This document shows, piece after piece, positions 17,528 to 26,711 of a DNA stretch of 64,000 nt. The notes under the pieces are model-generated. The model did not search any database, was not told the origin of the DNA, and saw nothing but the letters and a program-made list of their open reading frames with translations. A program made the position numbers and the translations under genes. Position 1 is the stretch's first letter. Each line of letters starts with the position of its first letter. Origin of the DNA: Nitrospira sp. (GTDB taxonomy: Bacteria; Nitrospirota; Nitrospiria; Nitrospirales; Nitrospiraceae); assembly GCA_030123625.1 (NCBI GenBank), contig CP126121.1:515001-579000 (forward strand), in the 5' to 3' direction.

Positions 17528-20500
17528 ATGCAACTGACTCAGATCGAACGACTGCAAGATATCGCGCGACGTACAGAGCTAGGGGCAGGGGCGGTACACC
17601 TCCACAGGCCTCCGGATGTCGATACGGACGGATTGGCTGCGGACCTCCGCAGGGCGATCGAGGGCGAAGTACGCTTCGACGCCGGCAGCCGTGCCCTCTA
17701 TGCCACCGATGCTTCCAATTATCGGCAAGTCCCCATCGGAATCGTCATTCCGCGCCATGCCGACGATGTGATCGCGGCGCTGGCGATCGCGCGCCGGTAT
17801 GGCGCGCCGATTCTGGCGAGAGGCGGCGGCACCAGCATGGCGGGCCAGAGCTGCAATGTGGCGCTGGTCGTCGATTTCTCCAAATACATGCATCGACTGC
17901 TGGCGTTGGATCCCGCACGCAAGCAGGCGCGGGTGCAGCCTGGGCTCGTGCTCGATAATCTCCAATCCGCGGCGAAGCCGCATCGGCTGATGTTTCCACC
18001 TGACCCGGCGACACATGACCATTGTACGCTCGGCGGCATGATCGGAAACAATTCTTGCGGCACGCACTCGGTCATGGGCGGCACCACCGCCGATAATATC
18101 GAGGCTCTGGACATCCTGACCTACGACGGCCTGCGGATGAAAGTCGGCAAGACCTCTCCTGAGCTCCTCACCCGCTTGACGTCGGAGGCGGGCCGGCGCG
18201 GTGATATTTTTCGCGCGCTCCGCACGTTGCGGGACGTGTACGAGCCGGACATCCGCGCCCGCTTTCCCAAGATTCCTCGGCGTATTTCCGGCTACAACCT
18301 CCCCGCCCTCCTCGAGGAACAGGGATTCGATGTCGCCAAGGCGCTCGTGGGATCCGAGTGCACCTGCGCGGTTGTGCTGGAAGCGACTGTGCGGCTGATC
18401 GACAGCCCGCCTGCGCGGGCGCTTGTCGTCCTGGGCTATCCGGACGTGTATCGAGCGGGTGATCATGTCGTCGAAATCCTCGACCATCGGCCTCTGGGAC
18501 TCGAGGGGTTCGACGGTGTCCTGGCCGAAGACCTGAAGCGGATGAAAGGCCCCGTGAAGGGACTGGGGTTGCTTCCGGAGGGTCACGGGTGGTTGCTGGT
18601 CGAATTCGGCGGGGAAACGCAGCCTGAAGCCGATGAGCAGGCCGAACGTTTCATCCGCGCGATGTCGAAACATGGCGACTGGCCCACGACACGATTGTTT
18701 TCCGATCCGGCACAACAGGAGGCCGTCTGGGCGGTTCGAAAATTCGGCTTCGCCGCCGCCAATGTTCCGGGTCACCGCATCGGATGGACCGGCTGGGAAG
18801 ATTCAGCCGTGCCTCCCGATCGTGTCGGCTCCTATCTGCGCGAGCTGCGCCGCTTATTCGATAAGTATGGATATGAAACGACGCTGTTCGGACACTTCGG
18901 GCAAGGCTGTATCCATACCCGTATCGATTATGACCTTGCGACGCACGACGGCATCACGGCCTTTCGATCGTTCCACGAAGAGGCGTCCGACCTGGTCTTG
19001 CGCTACGGCGGCTCCTTATCCGGCGAGCATGGCGACGGCCAATCCGTCGCCGAGTTCCTGCCGAAAATGTTCGGCGTCGAATTGGTCCGTGCATTCGAGC
19101 AGTTCAAGACCATCTGGGATCCGCATTGGCGAATGAACCCTGGGAAAATCGTCAAGCCTTACCGCGTCGATCAAAATCTCCGGTTAGGCGCCGACTACAA
19201 CCCTCCCCACGTCGACACACATTTCCATTATCCGCACGATGAATACAACTTCGCCCGCGCTGGTCTCCGCTGCATCGGCATCGGAGAGTGCCGGCGTGAA
19301 CACCGAGGCACGATGTGTCCCAGCTATCGCGTCACGCGGGAAGAAATGCACTCCACGAGGGGGCGCGCGCGGCTCCTCTTCGAAATGCTGGAAGGCGATC
19401 CGATTCGAGATGGATGGCGAGACGATCATGTCCACGCAGCGCTCGACCTCTGCCTTGCCTGTAAAGGTTGCAAAGGAGATTGCCCTGTCGGCGTCGATAT
19501 GGCGACATACAAGGCCGAATTCCTTTCGCACTACTACGCGGGACGGTCGCGGCCGATCAGCGCCTACTCCATGGGGCTGATCCATGTCTGGGCTCGCCTG
19601 GCTTCTTTGGCTCCTCGCGCAACCAATTTCCTGACCCAGACACCGGGCATCCGCCGGCTCATCAAGCGATTAGGCGGGATATCGCCGCATCGTTCCTTGC
19701 CCCCGTTCGCAACACAACCCTTCACGGAATGGTTCGCGCATCGCGGCCCCTCGCGGCTCGGCCGAATGCGCGTGGTGCTGTGGCCCGATACGTTCAACAA
19801 TTATTTTTATCCGCGAACGGCGAGAGCCGCCGTCGAAGTCCTCGAAGCGCTGGGCTGCCATGTCATCGTTCCTCAGACTCCTCTCTGCTGCGGTCGGCCG
19901 CTCTACGACTTCGGCATGCTGGTCCGGGCGAAACGCCAATTACGGGAGATCCTCACGGCGCTGAGGCCGGAAATTGAAGCCGGCACGCCGATCGTCGGAC
20001 TGGAGCCGAGCTGTGTCGCGGTGTTCCGCGACGAACTGCCCAACCTGTTTCCCCACGACTTGAATGCGGAGCGTCTCTCTCGGCAAACTCTCACCCTGGC
20101 CGAGTTCATCGCGCGCAAGGTTCCGAACGTCCATCTGCCGATGCTGCAAGCCAAAGCGATCGTGCATGGGCATTGCCACCAAAAGGCCGTGATGAAAATG
20201 GACGGGGAAGAACAGGTGCTCGAGAAGTTGGGACTGGACTTTGCAATTCTCGATTCGGGGTGTTGCGGAATGGCCGGCTCATTCGGCTTCAAGCAGGAGC
20301 ATTACGAGACCTCGCTGGACATCGCTAATTTAGCGCTCTTGCCGGCCGTTCGGAAGGCCGCAAAAGACACGTTGGTCATCGCCGATGGATTCAGTTGCCG
20401 CGAGCAGCTTCGCCAGACGACCGACCGGCGAGGCCTACATTTTGCCGAAGTGTTGCACCTGGCCTTTCAGAAGTCCGCTGAACGGGGACATGGATCAACA

Positions 20501-20677
20501 TCGCGGAACGGGTCGTCATTACGCTATCCGGAGCGTTCTTATTTCAAACAGAACTGTCTTGATTCACCTGAGAACGCCATCTGGGACGGCAAGCGCCCCG
20601 GCATGGGACTCATCATCGGAGCCACGACCCTGCTCATCGGCATGGCCCTGATCAGATCGCGCAGGGGCTCGCGCTGA
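17528..20677 (+). CDS. FAD-linked oxidase fused to Fe-S and CCG domains (YdiJ/D-lactate dehydrogenase-like)
   Basis: 1049 residues. FAD-binding PCMH domain (about 45-290): LARGGGTSMAGQSCN, PDPATHDHCTLGGMIGNNSC. C-terminal FAD-oxidase domain up to about 560, with GSLSGEHGDGQSVAEFLP. Two 4Fe-4S-type Cys clusters follow: CIGIGECRREHRGTMCPSY and CLACKGCKGDCPVG. The glycolate-oxidase-like heterodisulfide module has CCGRPLYDFG, GHCHQKAV and SGCCGMAGSFGF. Such enzymes oxidise 2-hydroxyacids such as D-lactate or 2-hydroxyglutarate into the quinone pool. Unusually, the end carries a single membrane helix (GMGLIIGATTLLIGMALI) that could anchor it. ATG 17528 chosen; GTG 17522 is possible. Confidence 0.85.
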   Translation: MQLTQIERLQDIARRTELGAGAVHLHRPPDVDTDGLAADLRRAIEGEVRFDAGSRALYATDASNYRQVPIGIVIPRHADDVIAALAIARRYGAPILARGGGTSMAGQSCNVALVVDFSKYMHRLLALDPARKQARVQPGLVLDNLQSAAKPHRLMFPPDPATHDHCTLGGMIGNNSCGTHSVMGGTTADNIEALDILTYDGLRMKVGKTSPELLTRLTSEAGRRGDIFRALRTLRDVYEPDIRARFPKIPRRISGYNLPALLEEQGFDVAKALVGSECTCAVVLEATVRLIDSPPARALVVLGYPDVYRAGDHVVEILDHRPLGLEGFDGVLAEDLKRMKGPVKGLGLLPEGHGWLLVEFGGETQPEADEQAERFIRAMSKHGDWPTTRLFSDPAQQEAVWAVRKFGFAAANVPGHRIGWTGWEDSAVPPDRVGSYLRELRRLFDKYGYETTLFGHFGQGCIHTRIDYDLATHDGITAFRSFHEEASDLVLRYGGSLSGEHGDGQSVAEFLPKMFGVELVRAFEQFKTIWDPHWRMNPGKIVKPYRVDQNLRLGADYNPPHVDTHFHYPHDEYNFARAGLRCIGIGECRREHRGTMCPSYRVTREEMHSTRGRARLLFEMLEGDPIRDGWRDDHVHAALDLCLACKGCKGDCPVGVDMATYKAEFLSHYYAGRSRPISAYSMGLIHVWARLASLAPRATNFLTQTPGIRRLIKRLGGISPHRSLPPFATQPFTEWFAHRGPSRLGRMRVVLWPDTFNNYFYPRTARAAVEVLEALGCHVIVPQTPLCCGRPLYDFGMLVRAKRQLREILTALRPEIEAGTPIVGLEPSCVAVFRDELPNLFPHDLNAERLSRQTLTLAEFIARKVPNVHLPMLQAKAIVHGHCHQKAVMKMDGEEQVLEKLGLDFAILDSGCCGMAGSFGFKQEHYETSLDIANLALLPAVRKAAKDTLVIADGFSCREQLRQTTDRRGLHFAEVLHLAFQKSAERGHGSTSRNGSSLRYPERSYFKQNCLDSPENAIWDGKRPGMGLIIGATTLLIGMALIRSRRGSR

Positions 20678-20875
20678 CGCGACCGATACCTTGAATGATC
20701 GCTGTCCCCAGAGAGTCCGCTCGCCCAGGAACTGAGCCGTGAACCGGCGATGAGCTAAGAACCATCGACGCCCTGGGTCTAAAGATGGCACTATAGGATT
20801 TAACATTGATGAGCGCGGTGGCCGGCAACGATCACGCGCTTTCGTTTAATTCCGTTTCATCCATGGAGGAGGATT

Positions 20876-21100
20876 ATGATGATGATCTCGTTACGAACCG
20901 AGTGCGGCATCGTGCTCGCGAGCCTGATCCTTTCATTGTGCATCAACGGATGCTCAGCTTGGACGCCGGGTCATCCCACCACGCCGGAGGCCTCCAAGGG
21001 GACGGACCTGACCCCCAGGCCGGCAGGCACAGACTCAGGAGGAAACTTAATTCCCCAAAAACAGGTCAATCGGCATAATCCTGCACCGGAACGATATTGA
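20876..21100 (+). CDS. Small lipoprotein
   Basis: 74 residues: signal peptide SLRTECGIVLASLILSLCIN followed by GC at a lipobox (CINGC), then a Pro/Gly/Thr-rich disordered tail. GGAGGAGG lies 5 bases upstream of the first of two adjacent ATG codons. Predicted envelope-anchored; function unknown. An overlapping 90-codon frame from 20806 has no such features. Confidence 0.65.
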   Translation: MMMISLRTECGIVLASLILSLCINGCSAWTPGHPTTPEASKGTDLTPRPAGTDSGGNLIPQKQVNRHNPAPERY

Positions 21101-21463
21101 CTCGGCCTACATCGCCTTACGGCTTGCAGCTGGCCATCGGCGGACGGAGCATCGCCCCTGACCTATTCTCGCGATCACCGTCCGAAAGGCAGAAAACTGA
21201 ACATGGCAATGCGAACGGTTCTTGCGGACGATGAAATGACGCTTTCGATAGCGAATAAAAACAAGGACAGCCCTTCCCTCGTGCAGACACTTTGCCTTAC
21301 GCAAAGCGTTTCTAAAAAGTGTATGCCGCAATTGCACAAGAAAACCCGTCGATCCTCGTGTGGTGAGGTCGGCTACCATGCAAATGCTCCCAAGGTATGG
21401 CCTTTGCAATTTTCCACATATCGTCGCGCGATGGGCGCGCGCCATAACTTTGAGGAGGAGGTC
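21101..21463 (+). other. Intergenic region upstream of the crystallin-like gene
   Basis: About 360 bases. The downstream frame stays open back to 21203, but that part is not protein-like. A GAGGAGGAGG ribosome site marks the true start at 21464. No other signal recognised. Confidence 0.4.
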
Positions 21464-21850
21464 ATGATGATGAGACAAGCGTTCATATTGGCAGCATTGG
21501 TCGTTGTGGGTGCCATGCCGGCCTATGCCGCTGCAGACGTAGAGTTGAAGACTGTGGACAGGGCTTGTTGGGCGGAGATCTTCGAGGATACCGACTTCGA
21601 TTTGGCCGACCCGCATGTGAAAATCCAGGGCCCTATGGAGATGGCGTCGCTGAAAGACTTCAGCGGCCGAAATTGGAGCAATGAGATTGAAAGCATCATC
21701 GTCGGTCCCAATGCGGAAATCACGGCCTATCCGGATAAGAATTTCCAAGGCACTGAATTGGTATTGAAACCGAATAAGCGCATCAACGATTTGAGTCAAT
21801 TGAACATGAGCGATGACATCGAGTCGATGAAGATCTCTTGCGGCGGATGA
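21464..21850 (+). CDS. Secreted beta/gamma-crystallin-like protein
   Basis: 128 residues beginning MMMRQAFILAALVVVGAMPAYA, a cleavable signal peptide. The mature part contains the crystallin Greek-key signature: CWAEIFEDTDFD, then EIESIIVGPNAEITAYPDKN, FQGTELVLKPNKRINDL and DIESMKISC. One full calcium-binding-type motif pair is likely, with two Cys that could form a disulfide. Bacterial homologues are periplasmic and may stabilise the envelope or bind calcium. Start set by the strong GAGGAGGAGG site. Confidence 0.75.
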   Translation: MMMRQAFILAALVVVGAMPAYAAADVELKTVDRACWAEIFEDTDFDLADPHVKIQGPMEMASLKDFSGRNWSNEIESIIVGPNAEITAYPDKNFQGTELVLKPNKRINDLSQLNMSDDIESMKISCGG

Positions 21851-21915
21851 CCTATCACAAGCAAGATCGGGGTCTGAGTTTTCAGACAAGCGGATTCGGC
21901 ATGTGAAACATGCGA

Positions 21916-21964
21916 GCAGGACGGCGGGAGGAAACGTCAGGCCGTTTCCCGACCGCCTTCCTGC
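21916..21964. terminator. Long hairpin between convergent genes
   Basis: Arms 21916-21936 and 21943-21964 pair over about 20 bases with few mismatches around a six-base loop. It sits between the convergent crystallin-like and YihY genes, as expected for a bidirectional terminator. There is no good T-run on either side, so termination strength is uncertain. Confidence 0.5.
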
Positions 21965-22011
21965 AATCAATTCATATGACTGCGTATAAATGACAAAGAA
22001 AGTTTTCGTAA

Positions 22012-22944
22012 TCAGGCGGCTTCTTCATGCTCATAATCGCGGTGAGCTCGTGCCGAGGCCGCTTTCTCGATCTCCGCGTTGACCTCACCTCCGACCAGGA
22101 GCACCATCCCGCTCCAATAGAGCCACAGCATCAGGACGATGACGCCTGTGATGGAGCCATAGACCTTGTTGTAGTTGCCGTAGTTATCGACATACAGTTT
22201 GAATCCAAAAGAAACAACCAGCCACATCGCCACAGCAAAGGCCGATCCAGGCGACACCCACCGCCAATCTTGGTCGATGTCCGGACACACGTAATAAATC
22301 ACGCCGACGACGAGCAACATGATGCCGACGACGACCGGCCATTGCAGGAGATTCCATGCCACGATGAAAACCCGTCCCAACCCGACCCAATCGGCGATCC
22401 ATGCGCCGATGCCGGGTCCATATAGCACCAGGGTCAAGGACAGAATGACAAACCCCGCTAATCCGATCGTGAGCACGATCGCGATGAGGCGCACCTGCCA
22501 AAATGGGCGGCTATCCGTCTTGACTCCATACACCACATTCAACGCGTCCATGATCGCCGTCATGCCGCTCGACGAAGCCCAGAGCGCGCCCAATCCGCCG
22601 AGCGACAGTATATTGGTGCCGCTGCCCTCGGCGACTTGCTTCAAGAACCGCTCGACCATGGAAAGGGCGTCGTTCGGCAGGACCTGACGCAAATAGCTCA
22701 TCAGTTCGGGCATATAATTTTCCACTGAGAAGACGCCCATAAGCGCCGTGAGGACCAATAACATAGGAAACAGCGCGAGCAGGATGTAGTACGACAGCTG
22801 GGCGGCACGTCCCAGGACTTCGTCCTCTAGGCTCTCATGCCACAGCCGTCGCCCCAGTTCATAGAAGGAGAGCCCTCCGAGCTTCCAGGGATTGTACGCG
22901 GGCGATCGGCTGGTGAGCGACGAGTCGGCAGAAGTTCGATTCAT
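22012..22944 (-). CDS. YihY/virulence factor BrkB family membrane protein
   Basis: 310 residues with six membrane helices. Family text is clear: LSYYILLALFPMLLVLTALM near residue 50, LGALWASSSGMTAIMDALN, then four further helices and a C-terminal AEIEKA tail. Members were once called ribonuclease BN but are integral membrane proteins of unknown activity. Its ATG overlaps the stop of the small upstream gene (22941-22944), so the two are translationally coupled. Confidence 0.85.
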   Translation of the reverse strand: MNRTSADSSLTSRSPAYNPWKLGGLSFYELGRRLWHESLEDEVLGRAAQLSYYILLALFPMLLVLTALMGVFSVENYMPELMSYLRQVLPNDALSMVERFLKQVAEGSGTNILSLGGLGALWASSSGMTAIMDALNVVYGVKTDSRPFWQVRLIAIVLTIGLAGFVILSLTLVLYGPGIGAWIADWVGLGRVFIVAWNLLQWPVVVGIMLLVVGVIYYVCPDIDQDWRWVSPGSAFAVAMWLVVSFGFKLYVDNYGNYNKVYGSITGVIVLMLWLYWSGMVLLVGGEVNAEIEKAASARAHRDYEHEEAA

Positions 22945-23174
22945 GCGCGCCTCTCAAATCCCGGAAGGATGGCTTTGAAGAACGCGTTCTGAACCGGTTT
23001 CTCGATAACCTGCCAGGTACTGGCGTGAGGGTTCTCGACAGGTCCCGACACATCGCCTTTTGTCGCAACTTCGTCGCGCGGAACGTTCTCCCATAACGAC
23101 ATCACACCGTCGACGATCGTCCTATACAGCTTTTGGGACAGAGTCTTGTCGCGGTGAGACTGACGGCTGTCCAT
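22941..23174 (-). CDS. Small soluble protein coupled to YihY
   Basis: 77 residues from ATG 23174 (MDSRQSHRDKTLSQKLYRT); a start at 23204 would add ten non-conserved residues. No membrane segment. A central helix (LYRTIVDGVMSLWENVP) and a C-terminal PGFERRA precede the overlapping start of the YihY gene. Family not recognised; the coupling suggests an accessory role. Confidence 0.5.
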   Translation of the reverse strand: MDSRQSHRDKTLSQKLYRTIVDGVMSLWENVPRDEVATKGDVSGPVENPHASTWQVIEKPVQNAFFKAILPGFERRA

Positions 23175-23340
23175 TGAACCACCGAGATAGCATAGTTGGA
23201 GCACGAGCTAGATATTCCGGTATGTCGATTCAGCTATACCGCTCATAGTGCAGTGCGAGCTTCGACCCGCCCGGCCGAGAGAGGTTGCCGGGGATAGTCC
23301 GGCGCGCCCCCCTTCTATCTATAAAAATAATAATTCCTGG

Positions 23341-23745
23341 TCACGGATTGCAGTCACCCGCGACATGCTCAGTTCGGCGATCCGTCCCTCTGTTCCCTCG
23401 AATCCACAGGGCATGATTGTTCTTATCGATATTCGCCGAAATGTGATCTCCTTTCTTGATCGGAGATTGTTCCGTCTTCTCGTCGGTCTTCACGCTCACT
23501 TCTTTGCCTCCCTTTTCCTTCACGACGTAAGTCGAGCCGTCTACGCGTATGACTTCACCGAATACGACATGGCTGTCCCGCGACGCAGCTTGTTCGGCCT
23601 GCATAGCATTTGTTCCTTCTGCTACTTCGCATGGAGTTTCCTTTAGCTGGTCTGCTGCTGACGCTATGTCCCCGACCTGCGGCATACTGAATAGAAATAA
23701 TAGAATTCCGCCCGATAACACTCGCATCACTTTTGAAGTCATCAT
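23341..23745 (-). CDS. Secreted small beta-barrel protein, DUF5666-like
   Basis: 134 residues. Start at 23745 is fixed by CCAGGAGG just upstream. Signal peptide VLSGGILLFLFSMP precedes a mature domain with VFGEVIRVDGSTYVVKEKGG and IKKGDHISANIDKNNHALWI, similar to one repeat of the lipoprotein at 14281-15144. Predicted periplasmic; function unknown. Confidence 0.65.
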   Translation of the reverse strand: MMTSKVMRVLSGGILLFLFSMPQVGDIASAADQLKETPCEVAEGTNAMQAEQAASRDSHVVFGEVIRVDGSTYVVKEKGGKEVSVKTDEKTEQSPIKKGDHISANIDKNNHALWIRGNRGTDRRTEHVAGDCNP

Positions 23746-24056
23746 AATGCCTCCTGGTTGATAGCGCCGGCCTCTTCGGTGACGCCTGATCGACTTGTGG
23801 GGCGACATCCCTCCCAGATCGCCCGTATAAAATTTTGCCGATCGATCGAACCACCATCATCGGCTTATTAAAAACTCGGACTTGATGTCTTCATGCGGAG
23901 CAGCTTTTCCTTCCGCACAGCAGTTATTCACACGAACAGGCTCTCACCGATGTATTGATTGTCCCCTCAAGTCTGTCGCAAACCTACTGGTGATTTCCCT
24001 CGTATTCAGTAAGTATTCTCGTCCTTCATCGAGGAGCGTCCCGACACTATAAGGCA

Positions 24057-24072
24057 AGGCACGGCTTTTGCG
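24057..24072 (+). promoter_or_regulatory. Sigma-54-type promoter
   Basis: AGGCACGGCTTTTGCG: GG (-24) and GC (-12) are exactly 12 bases apart and 14 of 16 positions fit TGGCACR-N4-TTGCW. It lies 50 bases before the ATG at 24122. Confidence 0.65.
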
Positions 24073-24121
24073 AATTTTTTAGGATTAAGACGTGATAACT
24101 CTTCACATCACACAGGAGGCG

Positions 24122-24439
24122 ATGATGGATAACGACAGAACTTCAGACAAGCTGGCGGGAGCGGCTAAAACAGTGGCTGATGAAGGCATGAACACGGTTG
24201 AGACTGCGGTGAATACCGCTATAGACAGCACAAAAGATGCTGTGCATGAGCTGCGAAACGAGGCGATGGAAGCCGTCAACCAAACCGTCGACCGAACAGT
24301 GGGCAGTGTGAAGGAGACCTTGGAACAACAGCGCCCGCGATTCGAGCAATACATTGCAGCGCATCCTTGGATCATGCTGGGAGGGTTAGTGATTCTGTGG
24401 TACTTGCTGACCGGAAGACGCGAAACTTTAAACCGGTAG
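24122..24439 (+). CDS. Membrane-anchored amphipathic helical protein (YqjD/DUF883-like)
   Basis: 105 residues. About 70 residues of Ala/Thr/Val/Glu-rich amphipathic helix with heptad-like spacing (TVADEGMNTVETAVNTAIDS) are followed by PRFEQYIAAHPWIMLGGLVI and one C-terminal membrane helix. This is the layout of the YqjD/ElaB/DUF883 stress proteins. AGGAGG precedes the ATG pair and a sigma-54-like promoter lies 50 bases upstream, so expression is probably conditional. Identity by architecture rather than by diagnostic residues. Confidence 0.7.
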   Translation: MMDNDRTSDKLAGAAKTVADEGMNTVETAVNTAIDSTKDAVHELRNEAMEAVNQTVDRTVGSVKETLEQQRPRFEQYIAAHPWIMLGGLVILWYLLTGRRETLNR

Positions 24440-24847
24440 CACTATCGCTGATCCACGCCGTTGGGTGACCATGAAAGCGCAGCGGTGGCGACGCGACATT
24501 CGCAGGGAGCGGTAGCACGTCAAGCGACGCTCGGCATACCGGCATGCAGGTCACGGACATTACCCGATGTCCGGCGTCTATCCGGCAGTTGTCGCAGCAA
24601 CCACAATCTCTCGGAACTCGCGTCGGTCCTCTAACCGGTACAACAATATCCCCCAGGCAGTCTTCCATCTCGTCCGGCATGTCCCGTCTCTCGTACATAG
24701 CTTTCGAGCGAGTCCGGCAAGGCGTAATGGACGACGACACGCAAGTCGCGTTTGTCGATGCCGAGTCTCCGACCAGCTGTCCTCTGATGGACAAGGTGCG
24801 CAAGTATCAGTGGAGTTCGTCACGGCTGATTGCATCACGCGAGGTGT
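24440..24847 (+). other. Gene-free stretch
   Basis: About 400 bases between the amphipathic-helix gene and the ROK kinase. Frames are open on both strands (for example 24544-24987 plus) but none shows a recognisable domain, ribosome site or signal. I see nothing else in it. Confidence 0.35.
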
Positions 24848-25741
24848 TTACCCAACTGTTTGAGCGGAATGACGGGCGTTATCCCGAGATCCAGAGCGCG
24901 GTCCATGATCGGCTGTTCGATTCGCGAGCGGACTCACATCCCGCCACAGCGCGATCCCGCCGACTAATCCATTCAGGTTGGAAATGATCGTGGCATTGGC
25001 CGGAAGCAGGGAAATATCCACTTTCTTTGAATTGCCGCCGCCGATGTAGAGGCGTGTGAAATGAAATCTTTCTTCGAGTCGGCGAATGAATTTTGCCAAG
25101 CGCCGGTTCCACTGCTTCTTCCCGTTCTTCTGCAAGACCTCATGTCGTAATTTGGCTTTGCCGAATTCGAGGTTGGGCACAAGATGTCCGTCGGTGAATA
25201 GGGACGTGCCGACACCGGTACCCAACGTCACGACCAACTCGACTCCTTTTCCGGCAATCGCTCCGAAACCCTGCACATCGGCATCATTCGCCGCTCGAAC
25301 CGGTCTCCTCAACCGTGCTTGCAATATCTCCGCGATGTTAAAGTCCTTCCACTCTGGGGCAAGGTTGGGAGCTTGTCGAACGATGCCGTCCACAATGATG
25401 CCGGGAAACCCGACCGATACCCTGTCGAATGATTCAAAATTTTCAACCAATGCGACAATGGCATCCATGACCTCACCGGGCATGCCGGAAGAAGGGGTGT
25501 CCCGGCGAACCCTCCGACCGACGAGATCTCCTAATTCGTTGAGGAGGACAGCCTTGATTCCACTCGCGCCCACGTCTACGACGAATGTTAAGAGGGAGCG
25601 AGGCTTAGCAGATAAGTTCTGATTGTGTTTGCGCGGCGGAACCGGCCCCGATGATTGTTTACGTTGTAATGGAGCAGCTTTGTTTCGGTTCCGCATAGAG
25701 GCCGTGTCGATTATTCCCGTTGACTGTTGCGGATGATCCAC
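24848..25741 (-). CDS. ROK-family kinase, polyphosphate glucokinase-like
   Basis: 297 residues. Phosphate-binding loop LTFVVDVGASGIKAVLLN, VSVGFPGIIVDGIV, the sugar-binding NDADVQGFGA and the adenosine-site VTLGTGVGTSLFTDGHLVP are all present. The CXCGXXGC zinc motif of repressors and many ROK kinases is absent, as in PPGK-type glucokinases. Likely phosphorylates glucose from polyphosphate or ATP, which would complement the GH65/HAD pair at 10.9-14.1 kb. The start is a GTG; Met16 at 25696 is an alternative because the first 45 residues are low-complexity. Its C-terminus (RSGSRDNARHSAQTVG) looks non-conserved. Confidence 0.8.
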   Translation of the reverse strand: MDHPQQSTGIIDTASMRNRNKAAPLQRKQSSGPVPPRKHNQNLSAKPRSLLTFVVDVGASGIKAVLLNELGDLVGRRVRRDTPSSGMPGEVMDAIVALVENFESFDRVSVGFPGIIVDGIVRQAPNLAPEWKDFNIAEILQARLRRPVRAANDADVQGFGAIAGKGVELVVTLGTGVGTSLFTDGHLVPNLEFGKAKLRHEVLQKNGKKQWNRRLAKFIRRLEERFHFTRLYIGGGNSKKVDISLLPANATIISNLNGLVGGIALWRDVSPLANRTADHGPRSGSRDNARHSAQTVG

Positions 25742-25849
25742 GAGCCCATTCCCGACAATGAAGCATCGGGATAGGATGCCCGATCATCCATACATAACAC
25801 ACCACTGTTCACGTCTATCCGGCATCGTCCCATGCGGAACCGGAAGCCA

Positions 25850-26581
25850 TTATTGTATCCCCGCCTGACTCAACTCGATTTGCTTCATCCATTGGCGCAA
25901 TGCTTCGAGATGGCGGTCTTCTTCTTCCAAGGCTCGGCGGAAATCGGCGGCCATATCGCCCTGGCCCATCTGTTGAGCCAAGTCGATAAGAAGCGCCCAT
26001 CCGTCGTTGTCCGCCAGCTCCGCGACATGAATCGCATGGAGGCTCTGTCCGATGGTCATGCGCGGATCAGTGATGATTTGCATCAACCCGACCGACGCGA
26101 CGGCATTCGTGTCGGCCTTGGGTGTCACGCACGTCGGGTCGGCTCCCAGCTGGCGCAACGCATCCCAGCAGATGCCGATGTGCGCCGCCTCCTCGGCGCG
26201 GAATTGCATCAGCTGCTCCATGGAGACCATCGTCGCTTCATCCTTCCGAACCATGAATTTGCCCATCAACGCGTCATACAGCCTCGTGCCGGTTCGTTCG
26301 AATGCGAGCCGTCCTCCGAGACAGTCGATGAGCACCTCGGCATGTCTCCCCATCAGCTTTTGCATGCCCGCCTTCGCCGCTCCCTTTACCGTGCCGGGTA
26401 CCGGCACGGTACCGATCGGCTCAGCATCGATGAAATAGGGCGTACGAAATCCTGCGAGGGTCTCTTCGTTGCCGGTGGAACTCGGTGGAAACTCGCGCAC
26501 GGCTACGGTCATCTCTTCGGCGCCTTTGGGCGACATATCGATTCCGGTTCGATTCATTCCCATTGATTGGGGACTATCCAT
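25850..26581 (-). CDS. Ferritin-like domain protein
   Basis: 243 residues. After an extended N-terminus, four long helices carry ferritin-like metal-ligand candidates: QFRAEEAAHIGICWDALRQL (EXXH) and RALEEEDRHLEALRQWM (EXXXH-type), plus HAIHVAELADNDGW. The arrangement matches uncharacterised ferritin-like proteins with a di-iron or di-manganese site. Cytoplasmic by lack of signal. It lies behind a related-looking ferritin-like gene (26712-27890) on the same strand, pointing to a metal/oxidative-stress unit. Confidence 0.65.
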   Translation of the reverse strand: MDSPQSMGMNRTGIDMSPKGAEEMTVAVREFPPSSTGNEETLAGFRTPYFIDAEPIGTVPVPGTVKGAAKAGMQKLMGRHAEVLIDCLGGRLAFERTGTRLYDALMGKFMVRKDEATMVSMEQLMQFRAEEAAHIGICWDALRQLGADPTCVTPKADTNAVASVGLMQIITDPRMTIGQSLHAIHVAELADNDGWALLIDLAQQMGQGDMAADFRRALEEEDRHLEALRQWMKQIELSQAGIQ

Positions 26582-26599
26582 GTGTTCCTCCTTGGTGGT

Positions 26600-26699
26600 T
26601 GTCTGGTTTGTTTGGTTTATTTGGTTTGTCTAGTTTGTTTGGTTTAGTCTCTCTGAATCTTCGAACCAGATAAACCAGAAGAACCAAACCCACGAAATA
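26600..26699. repeat. Short tandem TTGGTTT-type repeats with an inverted counterpart
   Basis: Bases 26600-26646 consist of about five degenerate 8-9 base units around TTTGGTTT. From 26664 to 26699 the complementary sequence AACCAGA/AAACCAGAAGAACCAAAC follows, so the two halves can fold into a long imperfect hairpin. It fills the 130-base gap between two same-strand ferritin-like genes and may act as an attenuator or simply be slippage-grown sequence. Confidence 0.55.
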
Positions 26700-26711
26700 A
26701 ACAATCCCTCA

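Noticed and set aside
24544-24987. Plus-strand 147-codon frame
   Set aside because: The 3' part is antisense to the ROK kinase and the 5' part is unlike protein.
26600-26699. CRISPR-like array
   Set aside because: Units are 8-9 bases, contiguous and without spacers.
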